Positions 27,451 to 36,473 of a stretch of DNA of 64,000 nt are shown piece by piece. The position numbers and the translations under genes were made by a program. Positions within the stretch are counted from its first letter, which is position 1. Every line of letters begins with the position of its first letter. Origin of the DNA: Rubrivivax sp. (GTDB lineage: Bacteria; Pseudomonadota; Gammaproteobacteria; Burkholderiales; Burkholderiaceae_C); the NCBI GenBank assembly GCA_016788525.1, contig JAEUPD010000159.1, positions 1 to 64,000 on the forward strand, in the 5' to 3' direction. The notes under the pieces were generated by a model. That model saw nothing but the letters and a program-made list of their open reading frames with translations. It searched no databases and was not told the DNA's origin.

Positions 27451-27993
27451 ATGAAGATCGATCGCATTCACCACGTCGCGTACCGCTGCAAGGACGCCAA
27501 GGAAACCGTGGACTGGTACGTCAAGCATCTGAAGATGGACTTCGTTCTGGCGATTGCCGAAGACCAGGTGCCGTCCACCAAGGCGCCGGACCCCTACATG
27601 CACCTTTTCCTCGATGCCGGCAACGGCAGTGTGCTGGCCTTCTTCGAGCTGTCCAACGCACCCGCCATGGGCCGCGACACCAACACGCCCGACTGGGTGC
27701 AGCACATCGCCTTCAAGGTCGACAGCGTCGAGACGCTGGAGGAGACCAAGTCAAGGCTCGAGGCCGCCGGCATCCCCGTCGTCGGCGTGACCGACCACGC
27801 CATCTTCAAGAGCATCTACTTCTTCGATCCCAACGGCCACCGCCTGGAACTGGCCGCCGACGTCGGCACGCCCGAGATGTACCGGTCGCTGGACGAAGTG
27901 AAGTGGCAAATGCTCGAAGAGTGGAGCAAGACCAAGCGCGCACCCAAGCATGCCGCCTGGATGCACGACCGGGAGTTCAAGGCGCTGGATTGA
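27451..27993 (+). CDS. VOC-superfamily protein (possible ring-cleavage or lyase enzyme)
   Basis: 180 aa, preceded by an excellent GAAGGAGGTG ribosome-binding site. Two beta-alpha-beta-beta-beta modules carry likely metal ligands: His in RIHHVAYRC, His in WVQHIAFKV and Glu in GHRLELAA. This is the set used by glyoxalases and type I extradiol dioxygenases. Directly upstream of an aromatic hydroxylase and near fumarylacetoacetase, it is a candidate for the missing ring-cleaving enzyme, but an isomerase role is possible. Confidence 0.8.
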   Translation: MKIDRIHHVAYRCKDAKETVDWYVKHLKMDFVLAIAEDQVPSTKAPDPYMHLFLDAGNGSVLAFFELSNAPAMGRDTNTPDWVQHIAFKVDSVETLEETKSRLEAAGIPVVGVTDHAIFKSIYFFDPNGHRLELAADVGTPEMYRSLDEVKWQMLEEWSKTKRAPKHAAWMHDREFKALD

Positions 27994-28016
27994 CGGCCCA
28001 CCGGAGACGACGAGCC

Positions 28017-29621
28017 ATGCTGCAAACCTACACCTATCCCGAGTACGACTATGTGCAGAGCGAGGAGCAACGCTCGGGCCAGCTCAGGCGCCACCCGGTC
28101 GTCATCATCGGCGCCGGACCGATCGGCCTCACGCAGGCGCTGGACCTGGCCTACCGCGGTGTCCCGACGGTGATCCTGGACGACAACAACACCGTGAGCA
28201 TCGGCTCGCGTGCCGTCTGCTACGCCAAGCGCCCGCTGGAGATCTGGGACCGGCTGGGCATCGGCGAGGAGTTCGCCGCCAAGGGCGTGCAATGGAAGGT
28301 CGGCAAGGTCTTCTTCCGCGACGAGCTGGCCTACAGCTTCGACCTGCTGCCCGAAGAGCAGCACAAGATGCCGGCGATGATCAACTACCAGCAGTACCAC
28401 CTCGAAGAACGGCTGGTGCGGGCCTGCGACGAATCTGCGTTGGTCGACTTGCGCTGGAAGCACAAGCTGCTGGCCATCGAGCAGACGGATGAGGTCGCCA
28501 CGCTGACCATCGAGACCCCCGATGGCATCTTCAAGCTGGAGGCCGAGTGGGTGGTCGCCGCCGACGGCGCGAATAGCGATACCCGCCGCATGATCGGTGC
28601 CGACTTCACGGGACAGTTTTTCCAGGACCGCTTCCTGATCGCCGACGTGGTGATGAAGGCGCAATTCCCGACCGAGCGCTGGTTCTGGTTCGATCCGCCA
28701 TTCCACCGCGGCCAGAGCGTGCTGCTGCACAAGGAAGCCGACGGCGTTTGGCGCATCGACTTCCAGCTCGGATGGAGCGCCGACCCGGTGGAAGAAAGGA
28801 AGCCCGAGAAGGTGATCCCGCGCATCCAGGCCATGCTGGGACCGGACGTCGAGTTCGAACTCGAATGGGTGTCGGTCTATCAGTTCGCCTGCCGGCGCAT
28901 CGACCAGTTCCGCCATGGCCGCGTGATCTTCAGCGGCGATGCGGCGCACCAGGTCTCGCCTTTCGGCGCGCGCGGCGCCAACACCGGCGTGCAGGACTGC
29001 GACAACCTCGGCTGGAAGCTTGCGGCGGTGCTGGCCGGCGCGGCGCCGATCGCGCTGCTCGACACCTACCACGAGGAGCGCGCCCACGCCGCCGACGACA
29101 ACATCGGCCACTCGACGCGCGCCACCGACTTCATCACCCCCAAGAGCCGCAGCTCGCTGCGCCTGCGCAACGCCGTGCTGGAGTTGGCGCGCACGGAGCC
29201 CTTTGCACGGCCGCTGGTCAACAGCGGCCGCCTGTCGACACCGACGCCGTACCTGAACTCGTCGCTCAACACGACGGACAGTGCAGCATTTGCGGGCCGG
29301 ATGCTGCCCGGCACCAACTGCGCCGACGCGCCGATCGAGCGCAGTGGTCGCAAGGCCTGGCTGCTGGAACAACTCGGCCGCGGCTTCGTGCTGCTGAGTT
29401 TCGGCCCGGCGTCGGCCGTCAGCGTGGGCAAGGTGAGCGCAGAGGTCCTCGAAGTCGGCAAGGACATCCTCGACACGCAGGGCGTGCTGACCGAGCGCTA
29501 CGACGGCAAGCCCGGCACCGTCTATCTGATCCGTCCAGACCAGCACGTGTCAGCGCGCTGGCGCCGGTTCGACGCGGCCCAGGTGCAGGCCGCCCTGTGC
29601 CGCGCGCTGAAGCTGCAATAG
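28017..29621 (+). CDS. FAD-dependent aromatic hydroxylase (MhpA-like, group A)
   Basis: 534 aa. It has GxGxxG in VVIIGAGPIGLTQALDLAYR (about 30-50), the middle DG motif in WVVAADGANSDTRR and the FAD-ribityl motif GDAAHQVSPFGARGANTG. This architecture is that of 3-(3-hydroxyphenyl)propionate-type NAD(P)H flavin hydroxylases that add an OH to a phenolic ring. The next gene is a DUF2783 protein, which commonly accompanies this subgroup. The ATG at 28017 follows CGGAGACGACGAG. The substrate is probably a hydroxyphenyl acid, not determinable from sequence. Confidence 0.88.
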   Translation: MLQTYTYPEYDYVQSEEQRSGQLRRHPVVIIGAGPIGLTQALDLAYRGVPTVILDDNNTVSIGSRAVCYAKRPLEIWDRLGIGEEFAAKGVQWKVGKVFFRDELAYSFDLLPEEQHKMPAMINYQQYHLEERLVRACDESALVDLRWKHKLLAIEQTDEVATLTIETPDGIFKLEAEWVVAADGANSDTRRMIGADFTGQFFQDRFLIADVVMKAQFPTERWFWFDPPFHRGQSVLLHKEADGVWRIDFQLGWSADPVEERKPEKVIPRIQAMLGPDVEFELEWVSVYQFACRRIDQFRHGRVIFSGDAAHQVSPFGARGANTGVQDCDNLGWKLAAVLAGAAPIALLDTYHEERAHAADDNIGHSTRATDFITPKSRSSLRLRNAVLELARTEPFARPLVNSGRLSTPTPYLNSSLNTTDSAAFAGRMLPGTNCADAPIERSGRKAWLLEQLGRGFVLLSFGPASAVSVGKVSAEVLEVGKDILDTQGVLTERYDGKPGTVYLIRPDQHVSARWRRFDAAQVQAALCRALKLQ

Positions 29622-29634
29622 GAGGGAAGAAGAC

Positions 29635-29841
29635 ATGGCCCTGAACCGTCAACCCAACATCCCCGACCAGGACGTCTTCTACGCCGAGCTGATCAACGGC
29701 CAGCGCGACTTGAGCGACGAGCAGGCCGACATGATGCTGGCCAAGCTGGTGCTGATCCTGTCCAACCACGTCGGCGATCGCGCCGTGCTGTCAGAAGCCA
29801 TCGCGCTTGCGCGCGACAACACGCTGGCCACGCCGGCCTGA
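29635..29841 (+). CDS. DUF2783-family small protein
   Basis: 68 aa, starting after GGAGGGAAG 13 bp beyond the hydroxylase stop. The body contains DVFYAELINGQRDLSDEQ and LVLILSNHVGD, which I recognise as DUF2783. Members are found beside MhpA-like hydroxylases; a partner or stabilising role is a guess. It is 5 bp ahead of the fumarylacetoacetase. Confidence 0.8.
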   Translation: MALNRQPNIPDQDVFYAELINGQRDLSDEQADMMLAKLVLILSNHVGDRAVLSEAIALARDNTLATPA

Positions 29842-29846
29842 GCCCC

Positions 29847-31169
29847 ATGAGCGCGTTGAACGAGACCCACGATCCCGCGCTGCGCAGCTGGGTGGCCTCG
29901 TCCAACGACGCCGCCGGCGACTTCCCGATCCAGAACCTGCCGTACGGCAGGTTCCGCCGCGCCGGCAGCAGCGAGCCGTGGCGCATCGGCGTGGCCATCG
30001 GCGACCAGGTGCTCGACCTGCGCGCGGCGCAAGCGCAGCCCGGCTGGCCGACGCCGCTGCAGGCCCCGCTCGCCGCACTCGCGGCCGGCGACCTGAACCG
30101 CGTGATGGGCAGCGACAAGGCCACGCGCGTGGCGCTGCGCGGGGCGCTGTCGGCGGCCCTGCGCGAAGGCAGCGCGCAGGCCGCGTCGCTTGCGGCCTGC
30201 CTGCTGCCGCAAGCCGACATCGAACTGGCCGTGCCCTGCCACATCGGCGACTACACCGACTTCTACACCGGCATCCACCACGCGACGACGGTGGGCAAGC
30301 TATTCCGGCCCGACAACCCGCTGCTGCCCAACTACCGGTGGGTGCCGATCGGCTACCACGGTCGCGGCTCGTCGATCGTCGTCAGCGGCACGCCGATCCG
30401 CCGGCCCGTCGGCCAGCTCAAGGGCGCCGACGATCGACCGCTGCTGATGCCCACGCGACGGCTCGACCACGAACTCGAACTCGGCTTCCTGATCGGCCCG
30501 GGCAATTCCCTGGGCGAGCCGATCGGCATCGCCGACGCCGAAAACCACCTGTTCGGCGTGACGCTGCTCAACGACTGGTCGGCGCGCGACATCCAGGCCT
30601 GGGAGTACCAGCCGCTGGGCCCGTTCCTGTCGAAGAACTTCGCCAGCAGCATCTCGCCCTGGGTGGTGACGATGGAGGCGCTGGCGCCGTTTCGCTCGCC
30701 CTTCGTGCGACCCGAGGGCGACCCCGCGCCGCTGCCCTACCTGGACTCGGCAGCCAACCGCGCCGCGGGCGCGCTGGACATCCAGCTCGAGGTCTGGCTG
30801 CACACCCCTGCGATGCGCCGTGCCGGCCAGCCGGCCGTGCGCCTGAGCCAGGGCAGCGTGCGCGAGGCCGCCTACTGGACCGCCGCGCAGCTGGTGGCGC
30901 ACCACACGATCAATGGTTGCAACCTGCAGGCAGGCGATCTGCTGGGCTCGGGCACGTTGTCGGGCCCGCGCCCGGGCGAAGCCGGCTCGCTGCTCGAGCT
31001 CACGCTTGGCGGCAAGCAGCCCGTCGCGCTGCCAGGCGGCGAGACGCGCGAGTTCCTGCAGGACGGCGACATGATCACGCTGCGCGGCTGGTGCGAACGG
31101 CCCGGAGTGCGGCGCATCGGCTTCGGCATTTGCAGCGGCACCGTGCTGCCCGCGGCCGCCGCCAACTGA
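29847..31169 (+). CDS. fahA: Fumarylacetoacetase
   Basis: 440 aa, full length. It has the N-terminal SH3-like domain and the catalytic domain with DFYTGIHHATTVGKLFRP (metal Asp and catalytic His), LDHELELGFLIG (Glu-x-Glu ligands) and LLNDWSARDIQAWEYQPLG. It cleaves fumarylacetoacetate to fumarate and acetoacetate. Homogentisate dioxygenase of the cupin type and a GST-type maleylacetoacetate isomerase are not in the window, so either these steps are on the chromosome or the VOC and MBL proteins do equivalent work. Confidence 0.93.
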   Translation: MSALNETHDPALRSWVASSNDAAGDFPIQNLPYGRFRRAGSSEPWRIGVAIGDQVLDLRAAQAQPGWPTPLQAPLAALAAGDLNRVMGSDKATRVALRGALSAALREGSAQAASLAACLLPQADIELAVPCHIGDYTDFYTGIHHATTVGKLFRPDNPLLPNYRWVPIGYHGRGSSIVVSGTPIRRPVGQLKGADDRPLLMPTRRLDHELELGFLIGPGNSLGEPIGIADAENHLFGVTLLNDWSARDIQAWEYQPLGPFLSKNFASSISPWVVTMEALAPFRSPFVRPEGDPAPLPYLDSAANRAAGALDIQLEVWLHTPAMRRAGQPAVRLSQGSVREAAYWTAAQLVAHHTINGCNLQAGDLLGSGTLSGPRPGEAGSLLELTLGGKQPVALPGGETREFLQDGDMITLRGWCERPGVRRIGFGICSGTVLPAAAAN

Positions 31170-31188
31170 GCGTTTTCCGGGAACAACC

Positions 31189-31971
31189 ATGCTCGAAGGC
31201 CAGTCCGCCATCGTCACCGGCTCCACCAGCGGCATCGGCCTGGCCGTCGCCCGCGCGCTGGCGCAGCAGGGTGTGCGCGTGATGCTCAACGGCTTCGGCG
31301 ACGCCGCCGCCGTCGAAGCCACACGCGCCGGGCTGGCCGCCGAAGCCGGGGTCGAAGTGGGCTACAGCAGCGCCGACATGAGCCGGCCGGCCGAGATCGC
31401 GCAGATGGTGGCGCAGACCGAACAGCGCTTCGGCAGCGTCGACATCCTCGTCAACAACGCCGGCATCCAGCACGTGGCGCCGGTGGACGAGTTCCCGGAC
31501 GCGAAGTGGGAGCAGATCCTCGCCATCAACCTGTCGTCCAACTTCTACGCCATCAAGGCCGTGCTGCCGGGCATGAAACAGCGCAACCGCGGCCGCATCG
31601 TCAACATCGCGTCGGCGCATGGTCTCGTCGCCTCGCCGTTCAAGTCGGCCTATGTGGCCGCCAAGCACGGCGTGGTCGGCCTCACCAAGGCCGTGGCGTT
31701 GGAGGTGGCGGAGACGCCCATCACCGTCAATGCGATCTGCCCGGGCTACGTGCGCACGCCGTTGGTCGACGGCCAGATCCGCGACCAGGCCAAGGCCCAC
31801 GGCATGAGCGAGGAACGCGTCATCCGCGAGGTCATCCTCGCCGCGCAGCCGAACAAGCGCTTCGTCGAACTCGAACAGCTCGGCGCGCTGGTGCTCTTCC
31901 TGTGCTCGGACGCCGGCGCCTCCATCACCGGGGCCGCGCTGCCCATCGAAGGCGGCTGGACCGCCCGCTGA
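31189..31971 (+). CDS. bdhA: 3-Hydroxybutyrate dehydrogenase (SDR)
   Basis: 260 aa. TGSTSGIG binds NAD and VNIASAHGLVASPFKSAY supplies catalytic Ser and Tyr, followed by VAAKHG (Lys). AICPGYVRTPLV and the GAALPIEGGWTAR end are typical of BdhA. It interconverts acetoacetate and 3-hydroxybutyrate with NAD(H). Placed 19 bp after fumarylacetoacetase, it can act on that enzyme's product, and the PHA synthase genes 9 kb downstream give it a possible biosynthetic outlet. Confidence 0.85.
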   Translation: MLEGQSAIVTGSTSGIGLAVARALAQQGVRVMLNGFGDAAAVEATRAGLAAEAGVEVGYSSADMSRPAEIAQMVAQTEQRFGSVDILVNNAGIQHVAPVDEFPDAKWEQILAINLSSNFYAIKAVLPGMKQRNRGRIVNIASAHGLVASPFKSAYVAAKHGVVGLTKAVALEVAETPITVNAICPGYVRTPLVDGQIRDQAKAHGMSEERVIREVILAAQPNKRFVELEQLGALVLFLCSDAGASITGAALPIEGGWTAR

Positions 31972-32020
31972 CAGCGGCTCAGCGCTTTCTCGGGGAGGCC
32001 GAGTGAGGCGCGTGTGTCGG

Positions 32021-32536
32021 TCAGTCCGCAGCCGCGCTCTCGTCGGCCGGCCCGAGTTGACGGAGCACGTCGTCGAGCACGGCGTGCAGCGTTGCCAGGC
32101 GCTCGCGCCCCAGCTCCTTCTCGAGCACGGCGTAGGTGGCTTCGACCTGCGGCGCCATGCGCGTCACCAAGGCCCGGCTGGTGGCGGTGAGCGAGACCCG
32201 CTGGCGCCGTTGGTCGTGCTCGAGGCGTTCGCGCTCGACAAAGCCAAGAGCCTCCATGCGCGCCAGCACGCCGGCCAGGCTGGGGCTCGAAATGCCGCAC
32301 AGCTGGACGATCTGGCGCGGCTCCAGCGGCCCGGTCTCCGCCAGCGCGCGCACGATGCGCCACTGCTGCTCGGTCACGCCGTTGGCGTTCAAGAGCGGAC
32401 GAAAGCGCGCCAGCACCGACTCGCGCGCCTGCAGCAGCAGCAGCGGCAGGTTGCGCGCCCGGATCGGCGCCGGGCCTCGCGGCGAACGGGTACGCGCGGC
32501 GCTCATGGGGTGGGCGATGGCATCAAACGCCGTCAT
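32021..32536 (-). CDS. hpaR: HpaR, MarR-family repressor of the homoprotocatechuate operon
   Basis: 171 aa. RNLPLLLLQARESVLARFRP, TEQQWRIVRALAETGPLEP and SSPSLAGVLARMEALGFV are HpaR features. The winged helix has the MarR wing DQRRQRVSLT. It is divergent from hpaG1, 67 bp apart, across an AT-rich control region. By analogy with other hpa loci it represses hpaGEDFHI until a 4-hydroxyphenylacetate-type or homoprotocatechuate-type effector binds. A shorter start at MSAARTRSP is possible, and no clear ribosome-binding site separates the two. Confidence 0.88.
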   Translation of the reverse strand: MTAFDAIAHPMSAARTRSPRGPAPIRARNLPLLLLQARESVLARFRPLLNANGVTEQQWRIVRALAETGPLEPRQIVQLCGISSPSLAGVLARMEALGFVERERLEHDQRRQRVSLTATSRALVTRMAPQVEATYAVLEKELGRERLATLHAVLDDVLRQLGPADESAAAD

Positions 32537-32541
32537 GGTAC

Positions 32542-32585
32542 TTGACTTGCTCGCATCTTAGCGATTAGATTACTAACATCTTAGC
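32542..32585 (+). promoter_or_regulatory. hpa operon promoter with candidate HpaR operator
   Basis: TTGACT (32542-32547) and TTAGAT (32565-32570) are 17 bp apart, a good sigma-70 pair for hpaG1. CATCTTAGC is repeated at 32554-32562 and 32577-32585, bracketing the -10 box, and TTAG-N11-CTAA (32558-32576) forms a dyad. The patch is conspicuously AT-rich for this DNA. A repressor here would block the promoter. Confidence 0.7.
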
Positions 32586-32603
32586 AGCCTAGAGGCCCTC
32601 GAC

Positions 32604-33302
32604 GTGACGACGCCCTTCGACCCCCGGCTCGCATTTGCGCCTTGGCGGCTCTCGGGCACCGTCGTCGGGCCGCTGCTCAACGACCCCGCCGCGCTGGCCG
32701 CGTTGGGCGAGGCGGTGCACGCAGCGCCCTACAAGGCGCCGCCGTGCGCGCCGGTGCTGTACGTCAAGCCGCGCAACACGCTGGCCGGCCCGGGGGCCGC
32801 CGTCGGCGTCCCGGCTGATGCACCGGGGCTGGAGGTCGCGGCCACGCTGGGCCTGGTGATCGGCCGCGCGGCTTGTCGCGTGCCCGCGAGCCAGGCCGCG
32901 GACCACGTCGCCGGCTGGGTGCTGGTGGCCGACCTGAGCGTGCCGCACACGAGCTTCTACCGGCCGAGCGTGCGCTTCAAGGCGCGAGACCGTTCCTGCC
33001 TGGTCGGCGCGGCGCTGGCGGCGTCCAGCTCGTCCTTCGACCCGGAAGCGGCGCGGCTGCGCGTGGTCATCGATGGGCAGGTCGCGCAAGACCTGACGCT
33101 GGCTGGCCTGCAGCGCCCGGCGGCGCGCCTGATCGAGGACGTGAGCGAGTTCATGACCCTGCACCCGGGCGACGTGCTGCTGCTGGGCGTGCGCCACGAC
33201 GCCCCCGTCGCGCACGCCGGCCAGCGATTTGCCGTCGAGTGCGAGGGCCTCGGCCGGCTCGAAGGCCGCGTCGTCAGCGAGACCGAGGAGGTGCCCGCAT
33301 GA
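32604..33302 (+). CDS. hpaG1: HpaG1-type fumarylacetoacetate hydrolase-family enzyme
   Basis: 232 aa, GTG start. It matches the N-terminal half of the bifunctional HpaG decarboxylase/isomerase, with YVKPRNTLAGPG, VAGWVLVADLSVPH and YRPSVRFKARD. Its FAH-domain Glu ligands are less complete than in the partner gene. In the homoprotocatechuate pathway HpaG converts 5-oxo-pent-3-ene-1,2,5-tricarboxylate to 2-hydroxyhepta-2,4-dienedioate. It is the first gene of the HpaR-controlled operon and overlaps hpaG2 by 4 bp, so the two halves are separate chains here. Confidence 0.85.
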   Translation: MTTPFDPRLAFAPWRLSGTVVGPLLNDPAALAALGEAVHAAPYKAPPCAPVLYVKPRNTLAGPGAAVGVPADAPGLEVAATLGLVIGRAACRVPASQAADHVAGWVLVADLSVPHTSFYRPSVRFKARDRSCLVGAALAASSSSFDPEAARLRVVIDGQVAQDLTLAGLQRPAARLIEDVSEFMTLHPGDVLLLGVRHDAPVAHAGQRFAVECEGLGRLEGRVVSETEEVPA

Positions 33303-34066
33303 AGACCGCCCGCGTGGCCTACGGCGGCGCTGTGCACAGTGCACAGCCCCACGAGCGCGGCCTGCGCCTGGCCGACGGCCGCGTGCTCGCCGAACAGGAC
33401 GTGGTGTGGCTCGCGCCCTTCGAGCCCGGCACCATCATCGCGCTCGGCCTGAACTACGCCGACCATGTGAAGGAACTGGCCAAGGAGCTCACGGTCAGCG
33501 CCAAGGACGAGCCGCTGGTGTTCTTCAAGACGGCAGGCGCCGTGATCGGCCACCGCGGCTTCACGCGCCGGCCGGCCGACGCCGCCTTCATGCACTACGA
33601 GTGCGAGCTGGCCGTCGTGATCGGCCGCACGGCGCGTGGTGTGAACGCCGCCGAAGCGATGGCCCACGTGGCCGGCTACACGGTGTGCAACGACTACGCC
33701 GTGCGCGACTACCTCGAGAACTGGTACCGCCCGAACCTGCGTGTGAAGAACCGCGACGCTGGAACCGTGCTCGGACCCTGGTTCGTCGACGCCGCCGACG
33801 TGCCCGACCCGCACGCGCTGGGCCTGCGCACCTTCGTCAACGGAAAGCAGATGCAGCAGGGCCACACGTCGAACATGGTCAACGACATCCCGGCGCTGAT
33901 CGAGTACCTGAGCAGCTTCATGACGCTCGAGGCCGGCGACGTGATCCTCACGGGCACGCCCGAGGGCGTGGTCAACGTCAACGCCGGCGACGAGGTGGCG
34001 TGCGAGATCGACGGCATCGGCCGCCTGGTCAACACGCTGGTCGCCGATTCCACTTTCGGCCGATAG
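33299..34066 (+). CDS. hpaG2: HpaG2-type fumarylacetoacetate hydrolase-family enzyme
   Basis: 255 aa, the C-terminal half equivalent of HpaG. It has the FAH-family metal ligands HYECELAVVIG (Glu-x-Glu), VCNDYAVRDYLENWYRPN, VKNRDAGTVLGPW, and a substrate loop TGTPEGV. It probably pairs with HpaG1 as the decarboxylase/isomerase. The start overlaps hpaG1 (ATGA) and the end lies 11 bp before hpaE. Confidence 0.88.
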   Translation: MKTARVAYGGAVHSAQPHERGLRLADGRVLAEQDVVWLAPFEPGTIIALGLNYADHVKELAKELTVSAKDEPLVFFKTAGAVIGHRGFTRRPADAAFMHYECELAVVIGRTARGVNAAEAMAHVAGYTVCNDYAVRDYLENWYRPNLRVKNRDAGTVLGPWFVDAADVPDPHALGLRTFVNGKQMQQGHTSNMVNDIPALIEYLSSFMTLEAGDVILTGTPEGVVNVNAGDEVACEIDGIGRLVNTLVADSTFGR

Positions 34067-34077
34067 GGGGCCCCTTC

Positions 34078-35535
34078 ATGCGCATCCAGCACCTGATCGA
34101 CGGCAAGAGCGTCGAGAGCCGCGACTACTTCGAAACCGTCAACCCAGCCACACAGGAAGTGCTGGCCGAGGTTGCCTCGGGCGGCGCCGACGAGGTCAAC
34201 GCCGCCGTTGCCGCGGCGAAGGCGGCGTTCCCGAAGTGGGCCGCGACACCCGCCGCCGAGCGCGCGAAGTTGATGCACAAGCTGGGCGAGCTGATCGCGA
34301 AGCATGTCCCCGAGATCGCCGAGATCGAGACGCGCGACGCCGGCCAGGTGATCGCGCAGACGAAGAAGCAACTCATCCCGCGCGCGGCCGACAACTTCCA
34401 CTACTTCGCCGAGATGTGCACGCGGGTGGACGGGCACACCTACCCCACGCCGACGCACCTGAACTACACGCTCTTCCACCCGGTGGGTGTGTGCGCGCTG
34501 ATCAGCCCGTGGAATGTGCCGTTCATGACCGGCACCTGGAAGATCGCGCCCTGCCTGGCCTTCGGCAACACCGCGGTGCTGAAGATGAGCGAGCTGTCGC
34601 CGATGAGCATCTCGCGCTTCGGCGAACTCGCCACCGAGGCCGGCCTGCCCAAGGGCGTGCTCAACATCGTGCATGGCTTCGGTAGGGAAACCGGCGAGCC
34701 GCTGTGCGGCCACCCCGACGTGCGCGCGATCTCGTTCACCGGCAGCACCGCCACCGGCCAGCGCATCGTGAAGAACGCCGGGCTGAAGAAGTTCAGCATG
34801 GAACTCGGCGGCAAGAGCCCGTTCGTGGTCTTCGAAGACGCGAACCTCGAGCGCGCGCTCGACGCCGCCGTCTTCATGATCTTCAGCAACAACGGCGAAC
34901 GCTGCACCGCGGGCAGCCGCATCTTTGTGCAGAAGAGCATCTACGCCGACTTCACGCGCCGCTTCGCCGAGCGCGCCGCACGCATCGCGGTCGGCGACCC
35001 GATGGACGAGCACACCATCGTCGGCCCGATGGTCAGCCCGGGCCATCTGGCTAAGGTGCGCAGCTACATCGAGCTGGGCCCGAAGGAAGGCGCCACGCTG
35101 GTCGCCGGCGGGCTCGATGCGCCGGAACTGCCTGCGGCCATGCGCAAGGGCAACTTCGTCCGGCCCACCGTGTTTGCCGACGTCAGCAACTCGATGCGCA
35201 TCGCACAGGAGGAGATCTTCGGTCCGGTGGCCTGCCTGATCCCCTTCGATGACGAGGCCGAAGCGATCACGCTGGCCAACGACATCGAATACGGCCTTTC
35301 GAGCTACGTCTTCACGGAGAACATCGGCCGCGCGATGCGTGTGGCCGCCGCCATCGAGGCCGGCATGTGTTTCGTCAACAGTCAGAACGTGCGCGACCTG
35401 CGCCAGCCCTTCGGCGGCACCAAGGCCAGCGGCACCGGGCGCGAGGGCGGCAGCTGGAGTTACGAGGTCTTTCTCGAACCGAAGAACGTCGCCGTCTCAC
35501 TCGGCTCGCATCACATTCCACACTGGGGAGTCTAA
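34078..35535 (+). CDS. hpaE: 5-Carboxymethyl-2-hydroxymuconate semialdehyde dehydrogenase
   Basis: 485 aa ALDH-superfamily enzyme. It has SPWNVPFMTGTWKIAP, the NAD motif FTGSTATGQRI, catalytic Glu in MELGGKSP and catalytic Cys in NNGERCTAGSR. It oxidises the ring-cleavage product of HpaD to the tricarboxylate with NAD. Its place between hpaG2 and hpaD (2-bp gap) is the classic hpaGED order, so the assignment is strong. Confidence 0.92.
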   Translation: MRIQHLIDGKSVESRDYFETVNPATQEVLAEVASGGADEVNAAVAAAKAAFPKWAATPAAERAKLMHKLGELIAKHVPEIAEIETRDAGQVIAQTKKQLIPRAADNFHYFAEMCTRVDGHTYPTPTHLNYTLFHPVGVCALISPWNVPFMTGTWKIAPCLAFGNTAVLKMSELSPMSISRFGELATEAGLPKGVLNIVHGFGRETGEPLCGHPDVRAISFTGSTATGQRIVKNAGLKKFSMELGGKSPFVVFEDANLERALDAAVFMIFSNNGERCTAGSRIFVQKSIYADFTRRFAERAARIAVGDPMDEHTIVGPMVSPGHLAKVRSYIELGPKEGATLVAGGLDAPELPAAMRKGNFVRPTVFADVSNSMRIAQEEIFGPVACLIPFDDEAEAITLANDIEYGLSSYVFTENIGRAMRVAAAIEAGMCFVNSQNVRDLRQPFGGTKASGTGREGGSWSYEVFLEPKNVAVSLGSHHIPHWGV

Positions 35536-35537
35536 CC

Positions 35538-36464
35538 ATGGGAACACTCGCTCTCGCCGCGAAGATCACGCACGTTCCGTCGATGTACCTGAGCGAACTG
35601 CCGGGGCCCCGGCACGGCACACGCCAGGACGCGATCGACGGCCACAAGGAAATCGCGCGCCGCTGCAAAGCCGCCGGCGTCGACACGCTGGTGGTGTTCG
35701 ACACCCACTGGCTCGTCAACGCCAATTACCACATCAACTGCGCGCCGCACTTCAAGGGCACCTACACCAGCAACGAGCTGCCACACTTCATCAAGAACAT
35801 GCCGTTCGAGAGCCCGGGCAATCCGGCGCTCGGGCGGTTGCTTGCCGACGCGTGCAACGAGATGGGGGTCGAGACGCTGGCCCACGACGCGACGACGCTC
35901 GACCCCGAGTACGGCACGCTGGTGCCGCTGCGCTACATGAACGCCGACCAGCACTTCAAGGTGATCTCGGTCTCGGCGCTGTGCACCGTGCACTACCTCA
36001 ACGACAGCGCGCGCCTGGGCTGGGCGATGCGCAAGGCGGTCGAGGAGCGCTACGACGGCACGGTCGCCTTCCTCGCCAGCGGGTCCTTGAGCCACCGCTT
36101 CGCGCAGAACGGCCTGGCACCCGAGTACGCGTTCAAGATCTGGAGCCCGTTCCTCGAGGCGCTGGACCACGAGGTCGTCGAGATCTGGAAGCGCGGCGAC
36201 TGGAAGACCTTTTGCGGCATGCTGCCCGAGTACGCCGCCAAGGGCCATGGTGAAGGGTTCATGCACGACACGGCGATGCTGCTGGGCGCGCTTGGCTGGA
36301 GCGACTACGACGGCCGTGCCGAGGTGGTCACGCCCTACTTCGGCGCCTCGGGCACGGGCCAGATCAACGCGGTGTTCCCGGTGACGCCACAGGCGGGCGG
36401 CGCGACTCCGATGCCGGTGGCGTCGAGCGCCGAGGGCTACACCTCGGTGGCCACGCGCCTCTGA
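35538..36464 (+). CDS. hpaD: 3,4-Dihydroxyphenylacetate 2,3-dioxygenase (class III extradiol)
   Basis: 308 aa LigB-type enzyme. It has the early [20 protein letters not shown], the [10 protein letters not shown] metal-site strand, [12 protein letters not shown] and [11 protein letters not shown]. It opens the homoprotocatechuate ring in the meta position using Fe(II) or Mn(II). This is the only sure ring-cleavage dioxygenase in the island. Homoprotocatechuate must be made elsewhere, since no HpaBC hydroxylase is in the window. Confidence 0.93.
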   Translation: MGTLALAAKITHVPSMYLSELPGPRHGTRQDAIDGHKEIARRCKAAGVDTLVVFDTHWLVNANYHINCAPHFKGTYTSNELPHFIKNMPFESPGNPALGRLLADACNEMGVETLAHDATTLDPEYGTLVPLRYMNADQHFKVISVSALCTVHYLNDSARLGWAMRKAVEERYDGTVAFLASGSLSHRFAQNGLAPEYAFKIWSPFLEALDHEVVEIWKRGDWKTFCGMLPEYAAKGHGEGFMHDTAMLLGALGWSDYDGRAEVVTPYFGASGTGQINAVFPVTPQAGGATPMPVASSAEGYTSVATRL

Positions 36465-36473
36465 GCTGCCGCG

